From Collimonas antrihumi (lineage in GTDB: Bacteria > Pseudomonadota > Gammaproteobacteria > Burkholderiales > Burkholderiaceae_D), in the NCBI RefSeq assembly GCF_018304965.1, contig NZ_JAGQED010000013.1, positions 1 through 64,000 on the forward strand: DNA of 64,000 nt, in the 5' to 3' direction. Within the stretch, counting starts at the first letter, position 1; every line of letters starts with the position of its first letter. A program made the position numbers and the translations under genes. This document shows positions 39,890 through 49,105 of the stretch, piece after piece. Under the pieces are notes generated by a model. The model saw only the letters and a list, made by a program, of their open reading frames with translations, was not told the DNA's origin and made no database searches.

Positions 39890-40978
39890 ATGTCTGCCCT
39901 GTTTCAACCATTCAAGCTTAAAGGCGTTACCCTGCGCAATCGTATTGCTGTCCCGCCAATGTGCCAATACATGGCGGTCGATGGACTAATCAATGACTGG
40001 CATCAGTCGCACTACACAAATATGGCGCGTGGCGGTGCCGGACTTGTTGTCGTTGAAGCAACTGCCATTTCTCCGGAAGGACGCATCACACCGGGTTGTA
40101 CCGGCATCTGGAACGATGATTTGGCACAAGCGTTTGTTCCTGTTGTGCAGGCCATCAAGGCAGCGGGGTCAGTACCTGGAATTCAAATTGCCCACGCGGG
40201 CAGAAAGGCGAGCGCCAACCGGCCTTGGGAAGGAGACGACCATATCGCTGAGAACGATGAGCGTGGTTGGCAGACGATTGCTCCTTCAGCAGTTGCGTAT
40301 GGAAAAGGCTTGCCCAAACTCCCCCGTGCGATGACATTGGATGACATCGCTCGCGTGCGTCAGAATTTTGTTGATGCAGCCAAGCGGGCGCGTGATGTCG
40401 GGTTTGAATGGCTGGAACTCCATTTCGCGCATGGCTATCTGGCACAGACCTTCTTTTCCGCACATTCGAATCATCGTGATGACATCTATGGCGGTAGCGT
40501 CGAGAACCGCGCACGCTTCCTGCTCGAGACGTTGAAGGCAGTGCGTGAAGTTTGGCCAGAAAATCTGCCGCTAACTGTACGCTTTGGCGTTATTGAATAC
40601 GATGGACGTGACGAGGAAACACTGCTCGAGTCGATTGGCCTTGTGCGCGATTTCAAAGCCGCTGGCATGGACATGATTAGTGTCAGCATCGGTTTTACAA
40701 TTGCTGAAACCTCGATTCCGTGGGGGCCGGCTTTCTTGGGGGCGATTACTGAACGCGTTCGTCGCGAAGCGGATGTGCCTGTATCTTCGGCATGGGGCTT
40801 CGGCACACCGGAGATTGCCGAGCGCGTAGTCAAAGAGCGGCAACTCGACGTCGTCATGGTGGGAAGAAGCCATTTGGTCAATCCTCATTGGACCTATGCC
40901 GCTGCAAAAGAGCTGGGCGTTGAGCGTGCTTCGTGGACGCTACCGGCACCGTACGCGCACTGGCTCGAACGTTATTAA
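39890..40978 (+). CDS. Old Yellow Enzyme family NADH:flavin oxidoreductase (YqjM type)
   Basis: 362 residues, FMN-binding TIM barrel: LFQPFKLKGVTLRNRIAVPPMCQY (with the Cys that tunes flavin potential in YqjM-like enzymes), GLVVVEATAISPEGRITP, IQIAHAGRKAS, and the substrate-binding His pair in ELHFAHGYLAQTFFS. C-terminal VVMVGRSHLVNPHW. It reduces activated C=C bonds of enals and enones with NADPH, typically in electrophile stress. AAAGG precedes the ATG. The divergent ArsR-type regulator is the likely controller. GC content looks lower than in the rest of the window. Confidence 0.92.
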   Translation: MSALFQPFKLKGVTLRNRIAVPPMCQYMAVDGLINDWHQSHYTNMARGGAGLVVVEATAISPEGRITPGCTGIWNDDLAQAFVPVVQAIKAAGSVPGIQIAHAGRKASANRPWEGDDHIAENDERGWQTIAPSAVAYGKGLPKLPRAMTLDDIARVRQNFVDAAKRARDVGFEWLELHFAHGYLAQTFFSAHSNHRDDIYGGSVENRARFLLETLKAVREVWPENLPLTVRFGVIEYDGRDEETLLESIGLVRDFKAAGMDMISVSIGFTIAETSIPWGPAFLGAITERVRREADVPVSSAWGFGTPEIAERVVKERQLDVVMVGRSHLVNPHWTYAAAKELGVERASWTLPAPYAHWLERY

Positions 40979-40982
40979 ATGA

Positions 40983-41008
40983 AAATGGCGAACCAGGGTT
41001 CGCCATTT
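40983..41008 (+). terminator. Terminator after the OYE gene
   Basis: Perfect 12-bp stem AAATGGCGAACC/GGTTCGCCATTT with a 2-base centre, 4 bp past the stop codon, followed by a moderately T-rich tract (CCTTAATTTCCTT). Confidence 0.7.
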
Positions 41009-41089
41009 CCTTAATTTCCTTATCCACTGGTGGTGCATGATTTACTCGGAGTGACCGTTTCTGGCCGAAAACAGCCGGATTCCGTCAAC

Positions 41090-42031
41090 CTAGCCAGCCT
41101 TCAGCGAAGCATCCCCGTTCAATGCCAACGGCAACGCCCTGGCCCATCGGTTCGCCGAAAGCGAAAAGGTCAGCGAACGAACCTGGTGATACCACCCCGC
41201 CGGCACATACAGGAGCTCACCTGGTTGCATGATGCATTCGATCATTGCTGCCTGGCGGGCAAGCGGAAATTTCTCGAAATCCGGCGCCTCCGGGTTAAAC
41301 GGAGAGCCGAACAAGATGGCGTTCGCCTCGCGAGGGTAAAGGAATTCGTCGTGGTGAGGCGGCGACAGGAAAATACGCTTGGTGCCCCAGATCTGCGCAA
41401 AAATATTATCGTCATAGTCGCAATGCAGCGGCGTCACCGTTCCTGCCGGGCCAAGCCAAAAGCGCGGCGGCCCCATTTTATTAAAATAGGCGGGCCAGTG
41501 GCACAACGTATTCAATTCACGTAATTCGAGATTGCCCAGATATGGCGGCAGCTCCTGCGTGTCATTTGCGACGAGCTCAAGGTACGCCAACAGAGACATA
41601 TCCTGCATCGCCCGGTCAGGCGCGAAAGCGGTATTGATATAGTCGCCAACCCTCGCCCGCACGTGCAGTTCGCCAAAGCGGTCGCGCAGCGCTTGTGGCG
41701 TAAGAGCGGACAGTGGCCACTTGCCGACGAGCCCGGTGATGACGAATGGCAGGCCTTTTGCTGCACGCATGCGGAATGCAGCAGCATCGAGCATGTCCAG
41801 GCGTGGTACTGCGGAAATGACAGGCAGGTCGCGACCCGCACGCTTGATCGCCTCACGCATTTCCTGTATTGACGTGACGCCGCGAACCCGCGCGTCCTTC
41901 TGTTCTCGCGCCTGTTTTTTGACAACGGCATCTTCGGGCGACATGGCCGCCGATGACGGCCGGGGCGGCAGCAATCGTGATGATCGGTGCGTATCCCGCC
42001 GTTCTTGATTACCGGCTAGCGGTTTTTTCAT
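41090..42031 (-). CDS. Cupin-like (JmjC-type) 2-oxoglutarate/iron-dependent oxygenase family protein
   Basis: 313 residues. A basic N-terminal tail (1-60) precedes a cupin_8/JmjC domain: GLPFVITGLVGKWPLSAL, YLGNLELRELN, then the facial triad H-x-D in TPLHCDYDDNIFAQIWGTKRIFLSPP and the distal His in YVPAGWYHQVRSL. Proteins with this layout hydroxylate protein or small-molecule substrates using Fe(II) and 2-oxoglutarate; in bacteria they are mostly untested, some acting on ribosomal proteins or in pigment and siderophore pathways. It is 65 bp downstream of the DUF885 gene on the same strand. Confidence 0.87.
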   Translation of the reverse strand: MKKPLAGNQERRDTHRSSRLLPPRPSSAAMSPEDAVVKKQAREQKDARVRGVTSIQEMREAIKRAGRDLPVISAVPRLDMLDAAAFRMRAAKGLPFVITGLVGKWPLSALTPQALRDRFGELHVRARVGDYINTAFAPDRAMQDMSLLAYLELVANDTQELPPYLGNLELRELNTLCHWPAYFNKMGPPRFWLGPAGTVTPLHCDYDDNIFAQIWGTKRIFLSPPHHDEFLYPREANAILFGSPFNPEAPDFEKFPLARQAAMIECIMQPGELLYVPAGWYHQVRSLTFSLSANRWARALPLALNGDASLKAG

Positions 42032-42096
42032 ATTTCATTTTTCATTTTCCTATCGCTGCGCAGATCTTCTCTTGACGGTGATTGACGCCGATGCAC

Positions 42097-43977
42097 CTAT
42101 ATCGCTCGCACCCCGGCAATGTAACCGTCAACCACCGTCGGCAGCACCGCCAACGGCACGCCGCCGCTTTTCACCAAAGCATCATTGAAACCTGCCAGAT
42201 CGAACCGGCCGCCCAACGCCACTTTCGCCCGTTCGCGCTGGCGCAGGATTTCGTTGTGCCCCATCTTGTAGCCGCAGGCCTGTCCCGGCGACGCGCAGTA
42301 GCGGTCGACTTCGCTGGTCATGGCGGCAACGCCGCGCCCGCTGTTTTCGACCATAAAACGGATTGCCTGCTGCCGTGTCCATTTCATCGCATGCAGGCCG
42401 GTATCGACAACAAGGCGGCAGGCGCGGAACTGCTGCGCCTGGAGATAGCCGATCTGACTGAACGGATCATCCGCATACACGCCGAATTCATCGACCAGCT
42501 GCTCGGCATACAGTGCCCAGCCTTCGATGAAAGCGTTGAAACCCATCATTGAAGTAATCAATGGCATATCGGCATGGTGTTCGGCCAGATACGCGCCCTG
42601 CCAGGTATGACCGGGGATACCTTCGTGCGCGGTCAGCGTGGCGATTTCGGACTTCGGCCACAGCGTGGTCGATTTCAGGTTGATGTAATAAATCGCCGGC
42701 CGCGATCCATCCAGCGCAGCAAAATTCATATAACCGAGCGCGGCGCCGGCTTCGATATCGGGCGGCACGCGCTTGATCACCAAAGGCGCTTTCAGGCCCA
42801 GATGCGAAATTTTCGGCATCAGCGCGCGGACTATGGCAACCCGCTCATTGCAATAGGCGATCAGTTGCTCGCGCCCCCGGTCATTGTCGGCATAGAAGCG
42901 TTTGGGATCTTTCGACAGAGCCAGCAGACGTTCGCCGACCGTGCCCTGGGTGATCCCTTGCGCTTTGAGGATGGCGTCGATGCGGGCTTGCAGCATCTTG
43001 TTCTGCTCTAATCCGATCGCGTGGATTTCTGCGGCGCTGCGGGTGGTCGTCGTGCCCAGCTTCAGCGCCCATTCGTAATACGCCGCGCCATCGGGCAGGC
43101 GGTGCACGCCGGCGATATCGGTGGCTTTGGCGGTAGCCTTGGCGAAGGTGTCGATCTGGCGGTCGAGCGCCGGATATACCAGCGTATTGACCAGCTTGGT
43201 CGCGCGTGTTTCCCAATCACCGGCGATGCCGAGTTTTTTGGTGCGTCCGGCAATCGAGGTGACCAACTTCTGCGTCGCGGCCGGGGTTTTGCGATAATTC
43301 CGCAGCTGGTTGAGCGCGGCGTGTGCAATGAAGTCGGGCGGCATGATGCCTTTGGCGGCCTGCTCGGCGATGCGCGCGCTTTCCTGGTCGAGCACACGGG
43401 CCATCGCTGTCATGCGTTCAAGATAGGCTTCGGCATCGGCAGCGTTGGCGATTTTGTGCTGCGAGTCGAGAAACTCGGGCACGGAAAGCACCGCGCCATC
43501 CTGTTGGGTGACCGGGAATGGTTGCGTGCCGCCATAGAAACCGCTGGCCGCGCCACCATACGAAAAACGCAGGCCGTCCACCCCTTCGTTCGCCGCATAA
43601 CGCACGCTGTCGTAACGGATTTGTGCGTTCGCGCTAAGCTTGGCGCGGTCCAGCGTCGCCATGCGGGCCAGCATCGATTTCACCTGTTCAGCCCACGCAG
43701 CCCGGCCGGCAGGTGAAGCATCCGGCAGACGCGATTTGAGCGCGAGGCGGGCGCCGGAATCGAGTCCCAGCGAAGTAGCCGAGGTCGGCGACAGGCGCAG
43801 GATTTCTTCTGCAAAGTCGGCCAGCAAGGTTGAAAAACGGACGTCGGCAGGAAGTGTTTCTTTGGTCTGAATCTGAGTCTGGGCCAAGGCGATGCGGGGT
43901 AGCGTAACAACAGCGGCGGCGGACAGTGCGCTCAGCAGCATCTCACGGCGGGAAAAAGTCAGTGGCGTATCGTTCAT
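42097..43977 (-). CDS. DUF885 family exported protein (putative metallopeptidase)
   Basis: 626 residues. The N-terminus FSRREMLLSALSAAAVVTLP followed by ALA looks like a twin-arginine signal peptide (S-R-R-x-x-L), so export of a folded protein is likely. The body is the DUF885 fold, mainly helical, with LTAHEGIPGHTWQ (HExxxH zinc-type motif, family-typical) and a C-terminal GYKMGHNEILRQRE. Related proteins are annotated as X-Pro dipeptidyl or carboxypeptidase-like enzymes without strong proof. AAGGA lies before the ATG. Complete length for the family (about 600). Confidence 0.87.
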   Translation of the reverse strand: MNDTPLTFSRREMLLSALSAAAVVTLPRIALAQTQIQTKETLPADVRFSTLLADFAEEILRLSPTSATSLGLDSGARLALKSRLPDASPAGRAAWAEQVKSMLARMATLDRAKLSANAQIRYDSVRYAANEGVDGLRFSYGGAASGFYGGTQPFPVTQQDGAVLSVPEFLDSQHKIANAADAEAYLERMTAMARVLDQESARIAEQAAKGIMPPDFIAHAALNQLRNYRKTPAATQKLVTSIAGRTKKLGIAGDWETRATKLVNTLVYPALDRQIDTFAKATAKATDIAGVHRLPDGAAYYEWALKLGTTTTRSAAEIHAIGLEQNKMLQARIDAILKAQGITQGTVGERLLALSKDPKRFYADNDRGREQLIAYCNERVAIVRALMPKISHLGLKAPLVIKRVPPDIEAGAALGYMNFAALDGSRPAIYYINLKSTTLWPKSEIATLTAHEGIPGHTWQGAYLAEHHADMPLITSMMGFNAFIEGWALYAEQLVDEFGVYADDPFSQIGYLQAQQFRACRLVVDTGLHAMKWTRQQAIRFMVENSGRGVAAMTSEVDRYCASPGQACGYKMGHNEILRQRERAKVALGGRFDLAGFNDALVKSGGVPLAVLPTVVDGYIAGVRAI

Positions 43978-44073
43978 GGAATCCTTTTATTGCGGGAGAA
44001 TGCAGGGAGGAAAAGAATTTATGCGTCGCCGACCATAGCGCGAGTGGTGGAAGGGTGTCAATGAAATTTACGG

Positions 44074-47000
44074 TCATGCCGTCCCCTCTTGCGCGCGCAT
44101 GCTGGCGGCCATCGGCAGCAATCCGGCCTCACGCGCGAACTCTTCAAAACCCTCGATCGGCAGCGGCCGGCAAAAATAATTACCCTGATAGGCGTGGCAT
44201 CCGGCACTCGCCAGGAAATCCCGCTGCGCCATAGTCTCGACTCCTTCGGCGATGACCTCCAGGCCAAGGCTCTTGGCTAACGCCAGGATGGTCCTGGCGA
44301 TGGCTGCGTCGTTGGCATCGAACAGGATGTCGCGCACGAACGAATGGTCGATCTTCAACTGGTCCAGCGGCAAGCGCTTCAAATAAGCCAGCGAGGAATA
44401 TCCGGTGCCGAAATCGTCCAGCGAAAAAAACACACCGTTGATTTTGAGCGCAACCATTTTTTGGATGATGTCTTGCATGTTGTCCACCAACAGGCTTTCC
44501 GTCAGCTCCAGTTTCAGCCGGCTCGGATTGGCGCCGGTCTGGCTGATTACCGCCAGTACCTTGTCGACAAAATCAGGTTCGCGGAACTGCTGCGCGCTGA
44601 TATTCACGGCCACTGTGAGATGGGTCATTTCCGGGCGGGTTGCCCATGCCGCCAGTTGGCTGCAAGCGGTTTCCAGCACCCAGTTGCCCAGTGGAAGAAT
44701 CAATCCGGTTTCTTCAGCCATGGGAATGAAATCGGCAGGAAACACTATGCCGCGCTGCGGATGCTGCCAGCGCACCAACGCCTCGACACCCGTGACGCGG
44801 CCGCCGTCGACTACCTGGGCCTGGTAATGCAGCAAGAACTGCTTATCCTCGATCGCCTTGCGCAGTCCCACCTCCAGCGTGGCGCGCGCCAGCACCACAG
44901 TCTGCATCGCAGGATCGAAAAAGCGCAGCGCGTTGCGCCCGGTTTCCTTGGCCTTGTACATGGCGAGGTCGGCCTGTTTCAGGAGTTCGTCAATCGATGT
45001 CTGATGTCCCCGGAACAAGGTGGCGCCGATACTTGCGGTGCAACGGTATTCGATATCGTCGAGCTGATACCCGCCGCTGAGTACGGCAAGGATTTTTTCA
45101 CCTACGGCTTCGGTCTGGCTGGCAGCCTCTTGCGGACTTTCACTCAAGCTTCCCAACACAACCACGAACTCGTCGCCGCCTACCCGCGCCACCGTATCGA
45201 CTTCACGCACGCTGGCAGCAAGACGTTGCGCCGCTTGCAGCAACAGCAGATCACCCTGGTCATGGCCGAGAGTATCGTTCAGGGTCTTGAAATGATCGAG
45301 GTCGACGAATAGCAGCGCGCCGCAGGTCTCATTACGGGCGCTCACCGTAAGCGCCTGCGTCAGGCGATCCAGCAGCAGGGTGCGGTTGGGCAAATGGGTA
45401 AGAGCATCGAAGAAAGCCAGTTCCTTGATTCTTTCTTCCGAAATCTTGCGCTCGGTGATGTCGTGATGGGTGCCGATATAGTGGGTGACAACCCCGTCGT
45501 CTCCCGTCACGGCCGAGATCGTCAGCCATTTCGGATACACTTCGCCATTCTTGCGGCGATCCCATATCTCTCCCTGCCAGCCGCCGCTGTTGTGAATGGC
45601 ATCCCACATCTCGCGATAAAAAGCCGGGTCGTGGCGGCCCGATTGCAGCATGCGCGGGGTCTGGCCGACAACCTCCGCCGCCGTGTAACCGGTGCTGTCG
45701 GTGAAAGCACTGTTGATGCGCAGGATCCTGCACTCTGCATCGGTGACCATCATGCCTTCGCGCGAATCGAAAGCGACCGCCGCGATACGCAGTTCAGCCT
45801 CGGCCTGTTTGCGCTCGGTGATGTCGCGGCCACTGGTGCGAAAGCCGGTGAAAGCGCCCTTGGCATCGCAAATCGGGGCCCAGGAAATGGATAGCCAGAA
45901 CACCGAACCATCCTTGCGCACGCTGCGAAATTCCAGATCGTCGCCACGCAGCCCCTGTAGCGCTTTCTGGAATTCGGGCCCCACGCGAGGCATATCGTCA
46001 GGATGAATCAGTGTGGCGGCCAGGTCGGGCATTGCCATGCACTCTGCCACCGTATAGCCGGTGTATTCCTTGACGGACGGATTGATCCAGCGCGGCATGC
46101 CATCCAGCCCCCACCAGACTTCCCAGTTGACCATGCAGTCCGCGATTGCGCGGAATTTCTCCTCGCTCTCGCGTAACTCAGTGGTCATGGTGGCGGCCAG
46201 TTGCATGGCGCGGCTGCGGCCGGTCACCAATAACCAGGAGAGCAGCGCCAACAGCAGGCTGAGGCCGATGCCGGTGAGCGCAATAGGCAACTGGGCGTTA
46301 CGCCTGAAGCGTCCTCTGAAGTCGTCCGTGGCGCTCATGGAAAGCGTCCAGTTGTGCCCGGCGATGACCAGATACTCATTAGCCGAAATGACAGCCGGCA
46401 GGCTCCGCCCGGGTTCAGAGGGCGAGAGGTAGGTAAGCGTTGTGACGGATGGTGCGACGCCGTCGTAAATGGCAAAGGCCAGGCCGGGCGGCAGCTCGCC
46501 GTAAAGGCTGGCCATCACGTCGCTCATATGGAAAGATGCGTAGATCCAGCCGGCCAGGTGGGCGCGACGTTCGGCGACACTGTCATGCGGCTGGCCCCGG
46601 GTATAAATTGGCAGGTACATGATGAAGCCGGGCCGCGCATCTGCCTCGATATCGACGACCAGCCGGACCTTCCCGGAAATCGCAGGACTGCCTGAGTCGC
46701 GCGCCTTCTCCATGGCATTCCGCCGCACGGGATCGGACCAGGCGTCGAAACCAAGAGGGCCACGATTGCGGCCGACGTAAGGTTCACGTTGAATGATGGG
46801 AACGTAGTTTTCGCGCTGTCCATCCGGTCGCACCGAGTAATCGGTGAAGCCGATCCGGTGCATGGCGACGACATGGCTATCTTTATTCGCCGCCGGCACC
46901 CATTTGCCTACGCCGATAGACTGGATCCCGGAATAATTGGCATCCAGATTGAGCGAGCCGACGTAGTCGCGAAAACTGTCGCGATCCAACTCGCCGGTGA

Positions 47001-47220
47001 CGGTGTACAGACTCTGCACACCGCGCAGCATCTGCTCGTAGGTCTCCATACGCAGCTCAACCCGGCTGACAGTCTCGCGCAGGGAAATGTCGAACTGGGA
47101 CAGCAGCTCTTTTTGCGAAGCTTGTTGTTCGTGATCCCAGACCGCCCAGGTAACGCCAAGCGCAGCGACCAGGACAAACAAGGGAAGCAGGGGTAGCAGG
47201 ATCGGGCGTGGCCAGTTCAC
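44074..47220 (-). CDS. CHASE-PAS-PAS-GGDEF-EAL membrane protein (c-di-GMP enzyme)
   Basis: 1048 residues from GTG 47220, which overlaps the stop of the preceding gene as GTGA; the frame is open further up to 47331, but that part lies inside the other gene. Transmembrane helix 1 (about 5-30), periplasmic CHASE domain (60-290, DRDSFRDYVGSL...LGFDAWSDPVRR), helix 2 (310-332), two PAS domains with PAC ends (DITERK twice), GGDEF domain with intact GGDEF at about 681-685, and EAL domain with intact EAL (about 813-815) plus DDFGTGYSSL. Both cyclic-di-GMP synthesis and hydrolysis could be active. It is coupled to a periplasmic binding protein that may feed it a signal. Confidence 0.93.
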   Translation of the reverse strand: MNWPRPILLPLLPLFVLVAALGVTWAVWDHEQQASQKELLSQFDISLRETVSRVELRMETYEQMLRGVQSLYTVTGELDRDSFRDYVGSLNLDANYSGIQSIGVGKWVPAANKDSHVVAMHRIGFTDYSVRPDGQRENYVPIIQREPYVGRNRGPLGFDAWSDPVRRNAMEKARDSGSPAISGKVRLVVDIEADARPGFIMYLPIYTRGQPHDSVAERRAHLAGWIYASFHMSDVMASLYGELPPGLAFAIYDGVAPSVTTLTYLSPSEPGRSLPAVISANEYLVIAGHNWTLSMSATDDFRGRFRRNAQLPIALTGIGLSLLLALLSWLLVTGRSRAMQLAATMTTELRESEEKFRAIADCMVNWEVWWGLDGMPRWINPSVKEYTGYTVAECMAMPDLAATLIHPDDMPRVGPEFQKALQGLRGDDLEFRSVRKDGSVFWLSISWAPICDAKGAFTGFRTSGRDITERKQAEAELRIAAVAFDSREGMMVTDAECRILRINSAFTDSTGYTAAEVVGQTPRMLQSGRHDPAFYREMWDAIHNSGGWQGEIWDRRKNGEVYPKWLTISAVTGDDGVVTHYIGTHHDITERKISEERIKELAFFDALTHLPNRTLLLDRLTQALTVSARNETCGALLFVDLDHFKTLNDTLGHDQGDLLLLQAAQRLAASVREVDTVARVGGDEFVVVLGSLSESPQEAASQTEAVGEKILAVLSGGYQLDDIEYRCTASIGATLFRGHQTSIDELLKQADLAMYKAKETGRNALRFFDPAMQTVVLARATLEVGLRKAIEDKQFLLHYQAQVVDGGRVTGVEALVRWQHPQRGIVFPADFIPMAEETGLILPLGNWVLETACSQLAAWATRPEMTHLTVAVNISAQQFREPDFVDKVLAVISQTGANPSRLKLELTESLLVDNMQDIIQKMVALKINGVFFSLDDFGTGYSSLAYLKRLPLDQLKIDHSFVRDILFDANDAAIARTILALAKSLGLEVIAEGVETMAQRDFLASAGCHAYQGNYFCRPLPIEGFEEFAREAGLLPMAASMRAQEGTA

Positions 47221-48011
47221 GGTGGCGCCTGGAAATCGACCATGGGGGCGGCGAAGGCGGGGCTGAAGTATTTCTCGAAGATACGGCGGACGGTGCCGTC
47301 TGCACGCATCTCGTTCACCAATGCGCGCCACTTATCCTGCTCGGCTGCCGTCAGCGCCTTGTTCGACATGATGAGTCCGTGCGGTATCGCGGGATCGTTG
47401 AATTCGATGACGGTGGTGATGTCGCGGATCTTCTTTTCCTCCAGGGCCGGATAATCGAAGGGCTCTATGATCATGCCCTGAATCCGGCTGAGGAGCAGCG
47501 CCTGGTACAGCGGAGCCAGGCCATTGGCCTGGTTGACGCGGCTGGCGGCAGTCAGCTTGTCGACCAGGTGGTTGGCGGATTCACTGTAACGGAAACTCCG
47601 GATGACGCCAAGCTGAAAGCTGTCGCTATGTTCGAAATCGGACAGTTTGCGCATGCCGGAGTCCTTGCGCACCAACAAATAGTATTTGTTGGTGAAGTAC
47701 CAGGCAAAGCCCGCGAACCGGTTGCGCTCGGCATTGGTGATGCCGGACAGGCTGAAATCGAGCGCGCCGGACTCGATCAATTGCCAGATGCGGGCACGCG
47801 ACATCAGGCTGACGCTGACTTTGCAGCCGCTGCGGCGGATCAGCTCGTCGGCGAAATCCTTGTCGATGCCGGTATCGGTGTCGACGGAATAAAGCAGACC
47901 GTGATCGTGCAATGCGAGCGTAAAGGGACGCGAGCAGTCGGGACCGGCTGCAAATGCGCTGCCAAGGCCGCACACCGCAAGCATCAAGCAACCAAGGCAT
48001 TGTCGGATCAT
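47217..48011 (-). CDS. Periplasmic solute-binding protein (SBP_bac_3 type)
   Basis: 264 residues with signal peptide (MIRQCLGCLMLAVCGLGSAFA). The body is a small type II binding protein of the polar amino acid family: LYSVDTDTGIDKDFADELIRRSGCKVSVSLMSRARIWQLIESGALDFSLSGITNAERN, and late ADGTVRRIFEKYF. Two cysteines are near the N-terminus. No ABC permease or ATPase genes are near; instead the next gene is the CHASE-GGDEF-EAL protein, overlapping by 4 bp. A sensory, not transport, role is likely. Confidence 0.87.
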   Translation of the reverse strand: MIRQCLGCLMLAVCGLGSAFAAGPDCSRPFTLALHDHGLLYSVDTDTGIDKDFADELIRRSGCKVSVSLMSRARIWQLIESGALDFSLSGITNAERNRFAGFAWYFTNKYYLLVRKDSGMRKLSDFEHSDSFQLGVIRSFRYSESANHLVDKLTAASRVNQANGLAPLYQALLLSRIQGMIIEPFDYPALEEKKIRDITTVIEFNDPAIPHGLIMSNKALTAAEQDKWRALVNEMRADGTVRRIFEKYFSPAFAAPMVDFQAPP

Positions 48012-48080
48012 AGTTTCGCCATGCGGTAAAAAGTACAGGCCGCTTCGTTAGCAGCCGTTTCGAACTTATTTAATCACTTC

Positions 48081-48116
48081 TCCCTCGATCGCAGGTCTAT
48101 CGAGAGGGATTTTTTG
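48081..48116 (+). terminator. Orphan + strand terminator-like hairpin in a 417-bp gap
   Basis: TCCCTCGAT pairs with ATCGAGAGGGA (two-base bulge) and is followed by TTTTTTG, a good intrinsic terminator on the + strand. No + strand gene precedes it, so it may end a small or antisense RNA. The gap 48012-48428 otherwise shows only the short local repeat ATTATCGCTCCGA, given twice near 48153-48177, and no convincing gene. Confidence 0.5.
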
Positions 48117-48428
48117 TCAGATGCTCGCTTCAACCGTGCTTATCGATCCAATTATCGCTCCGATTATCGCTCCGAAAAACGACAAAACGCAGCTTTGAAC
48201 CGGGAGTCATGACGGCTTGCGGCTTTGCAGCAAAGCGGTGACGGCCAGCGAATTTAATGTTACGCGACGGATACTTAAACCGCAACTGACATGGACCTCA
48301 AATCAGGTGTGGAGCGGTTAGTGGTCTGGGCAAGGTGGCTGCGAACTGGTGATCGAGGTGGGGTGGAGGCGGGCATGGCAGGCCGTGACGGCGGGTAGTG
48401 ATATTGGGCGTCAGGAATTCTTCCGACG

Positions 48429-48463
48429 AAAAAAAAGCCCCTGAATTTCTTCAAGGGGCTTTC
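48429..48463 (-). terminator. Terminator of the HU gene
   Basis: On the minus strand AAGCCCCTTGAA pairs with TTCAGGGGCTT (one-base bulge), then a run of eight T follows. It lies 7 bp past the HU stop codon. Confidence 0.9.
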
Positions 48464-48469
48464 ATTACA

Positions 48470-48754
48470 TCATTTCTTCTTTTTGTTCACTGCATCTTTG
48501 AATGCTTTACCAGCTGTGAACTTGACGGTCTTGGCTGCAGCAATCTTGATTGCTTCGCCGGTGCGTGGATTGCGACCGACGCGTGCAGCACGTTTGCCGG
48601 AAGAGAACGAACCAAATCCAATCAACTGAACAGTATTACCTTTAGTCACGGCCTTGATCACGTTGTCTACGACGGATTCCAAAGCGCGCTGTGCAGCGGC
48701 TTTCGAGATTTCGCAATCGGTGGCAATGGCGTCGATCAATTCGGTTTTGTTCAT
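48470..48754 (-). CDS. hupB: HU family DNA-binding protein
   Basis: 94 residues: [55 protein letters not shown] with the DNA-intercalating proline in the beta-arm, and a lysine-rich end (DAVNKKKK). HU dimers bend and compact DNA in the nucleoid. The four extra lysines at the C-terminus are seen in several betaproteobacterial HU copies. It is monocistronic with its own terminator. Confidence 0.93.
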   Translation of the reverse strand: MNKTELIDAIATDCEISKAAAQRALESVVDNVIKAVTKGNTVQLIGFGSFSSGKRAARVGRNPRTGEAIKIAAAKTVKFTAGKAFKDAVNKKKK

Positions 48755-48933
48755 TTCGTTAAATCCTCAAAAAAAGTGGTGAGTTGCAAATTCTAGCACC
48801 GTATTTGCTTGGAATCGGCGATGTAGACTACCGCAAACGCGCGTTTGAGACAAATTGCTTTTAAAATTTCGTTTGCAGTCGGCCGTATCTTTAGCACAAA
48901 AACCAGGTTTAGCGATAGGAAAAGAGGATTTTC

Positions 48934-49076
48934 ATGTTGAAAATATTGGGCAAGGCAGCGTCAATCAATGTCCGTAAAGTGCTTTGGACATGCGATGAAC
49001 TGGGCTTGCCGTTCGAACGGGAGGACTGGGGCAGCGGCCGGCTTTTCTGCGGCATGGCCGTAATGGCCTGGCTTGA
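48934..49076 (+). pseudogene. Collapsed glutathione S-transferase gene
   Basis: The frame from ATG 48934 encodes [20 protein letters not shown] and continues [15 protein letters not shown], the start of a GST thioredoxin domain (about 35 residues). Then, from 49035, a different frame reads [13 protein letters not shown] and stop (49074-49076), which looks like the end of the same type of GST. About 150 middle codons are missing and the joint is out of frame, so the first frame runs on to 49119 with unrelated residues. The upstream 5' leader seems intact. Confidence 0.75.
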
Positions 49077-49105
49077 GCGCTTAGGCTTACTACCGGCGCA
49101 AAAAG

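Noticed and set aside
48121-48198. 25-codon frame in the gap before HU
   Set aside because: No ribosome binding site and it lies directly after a terminator; too short to support.
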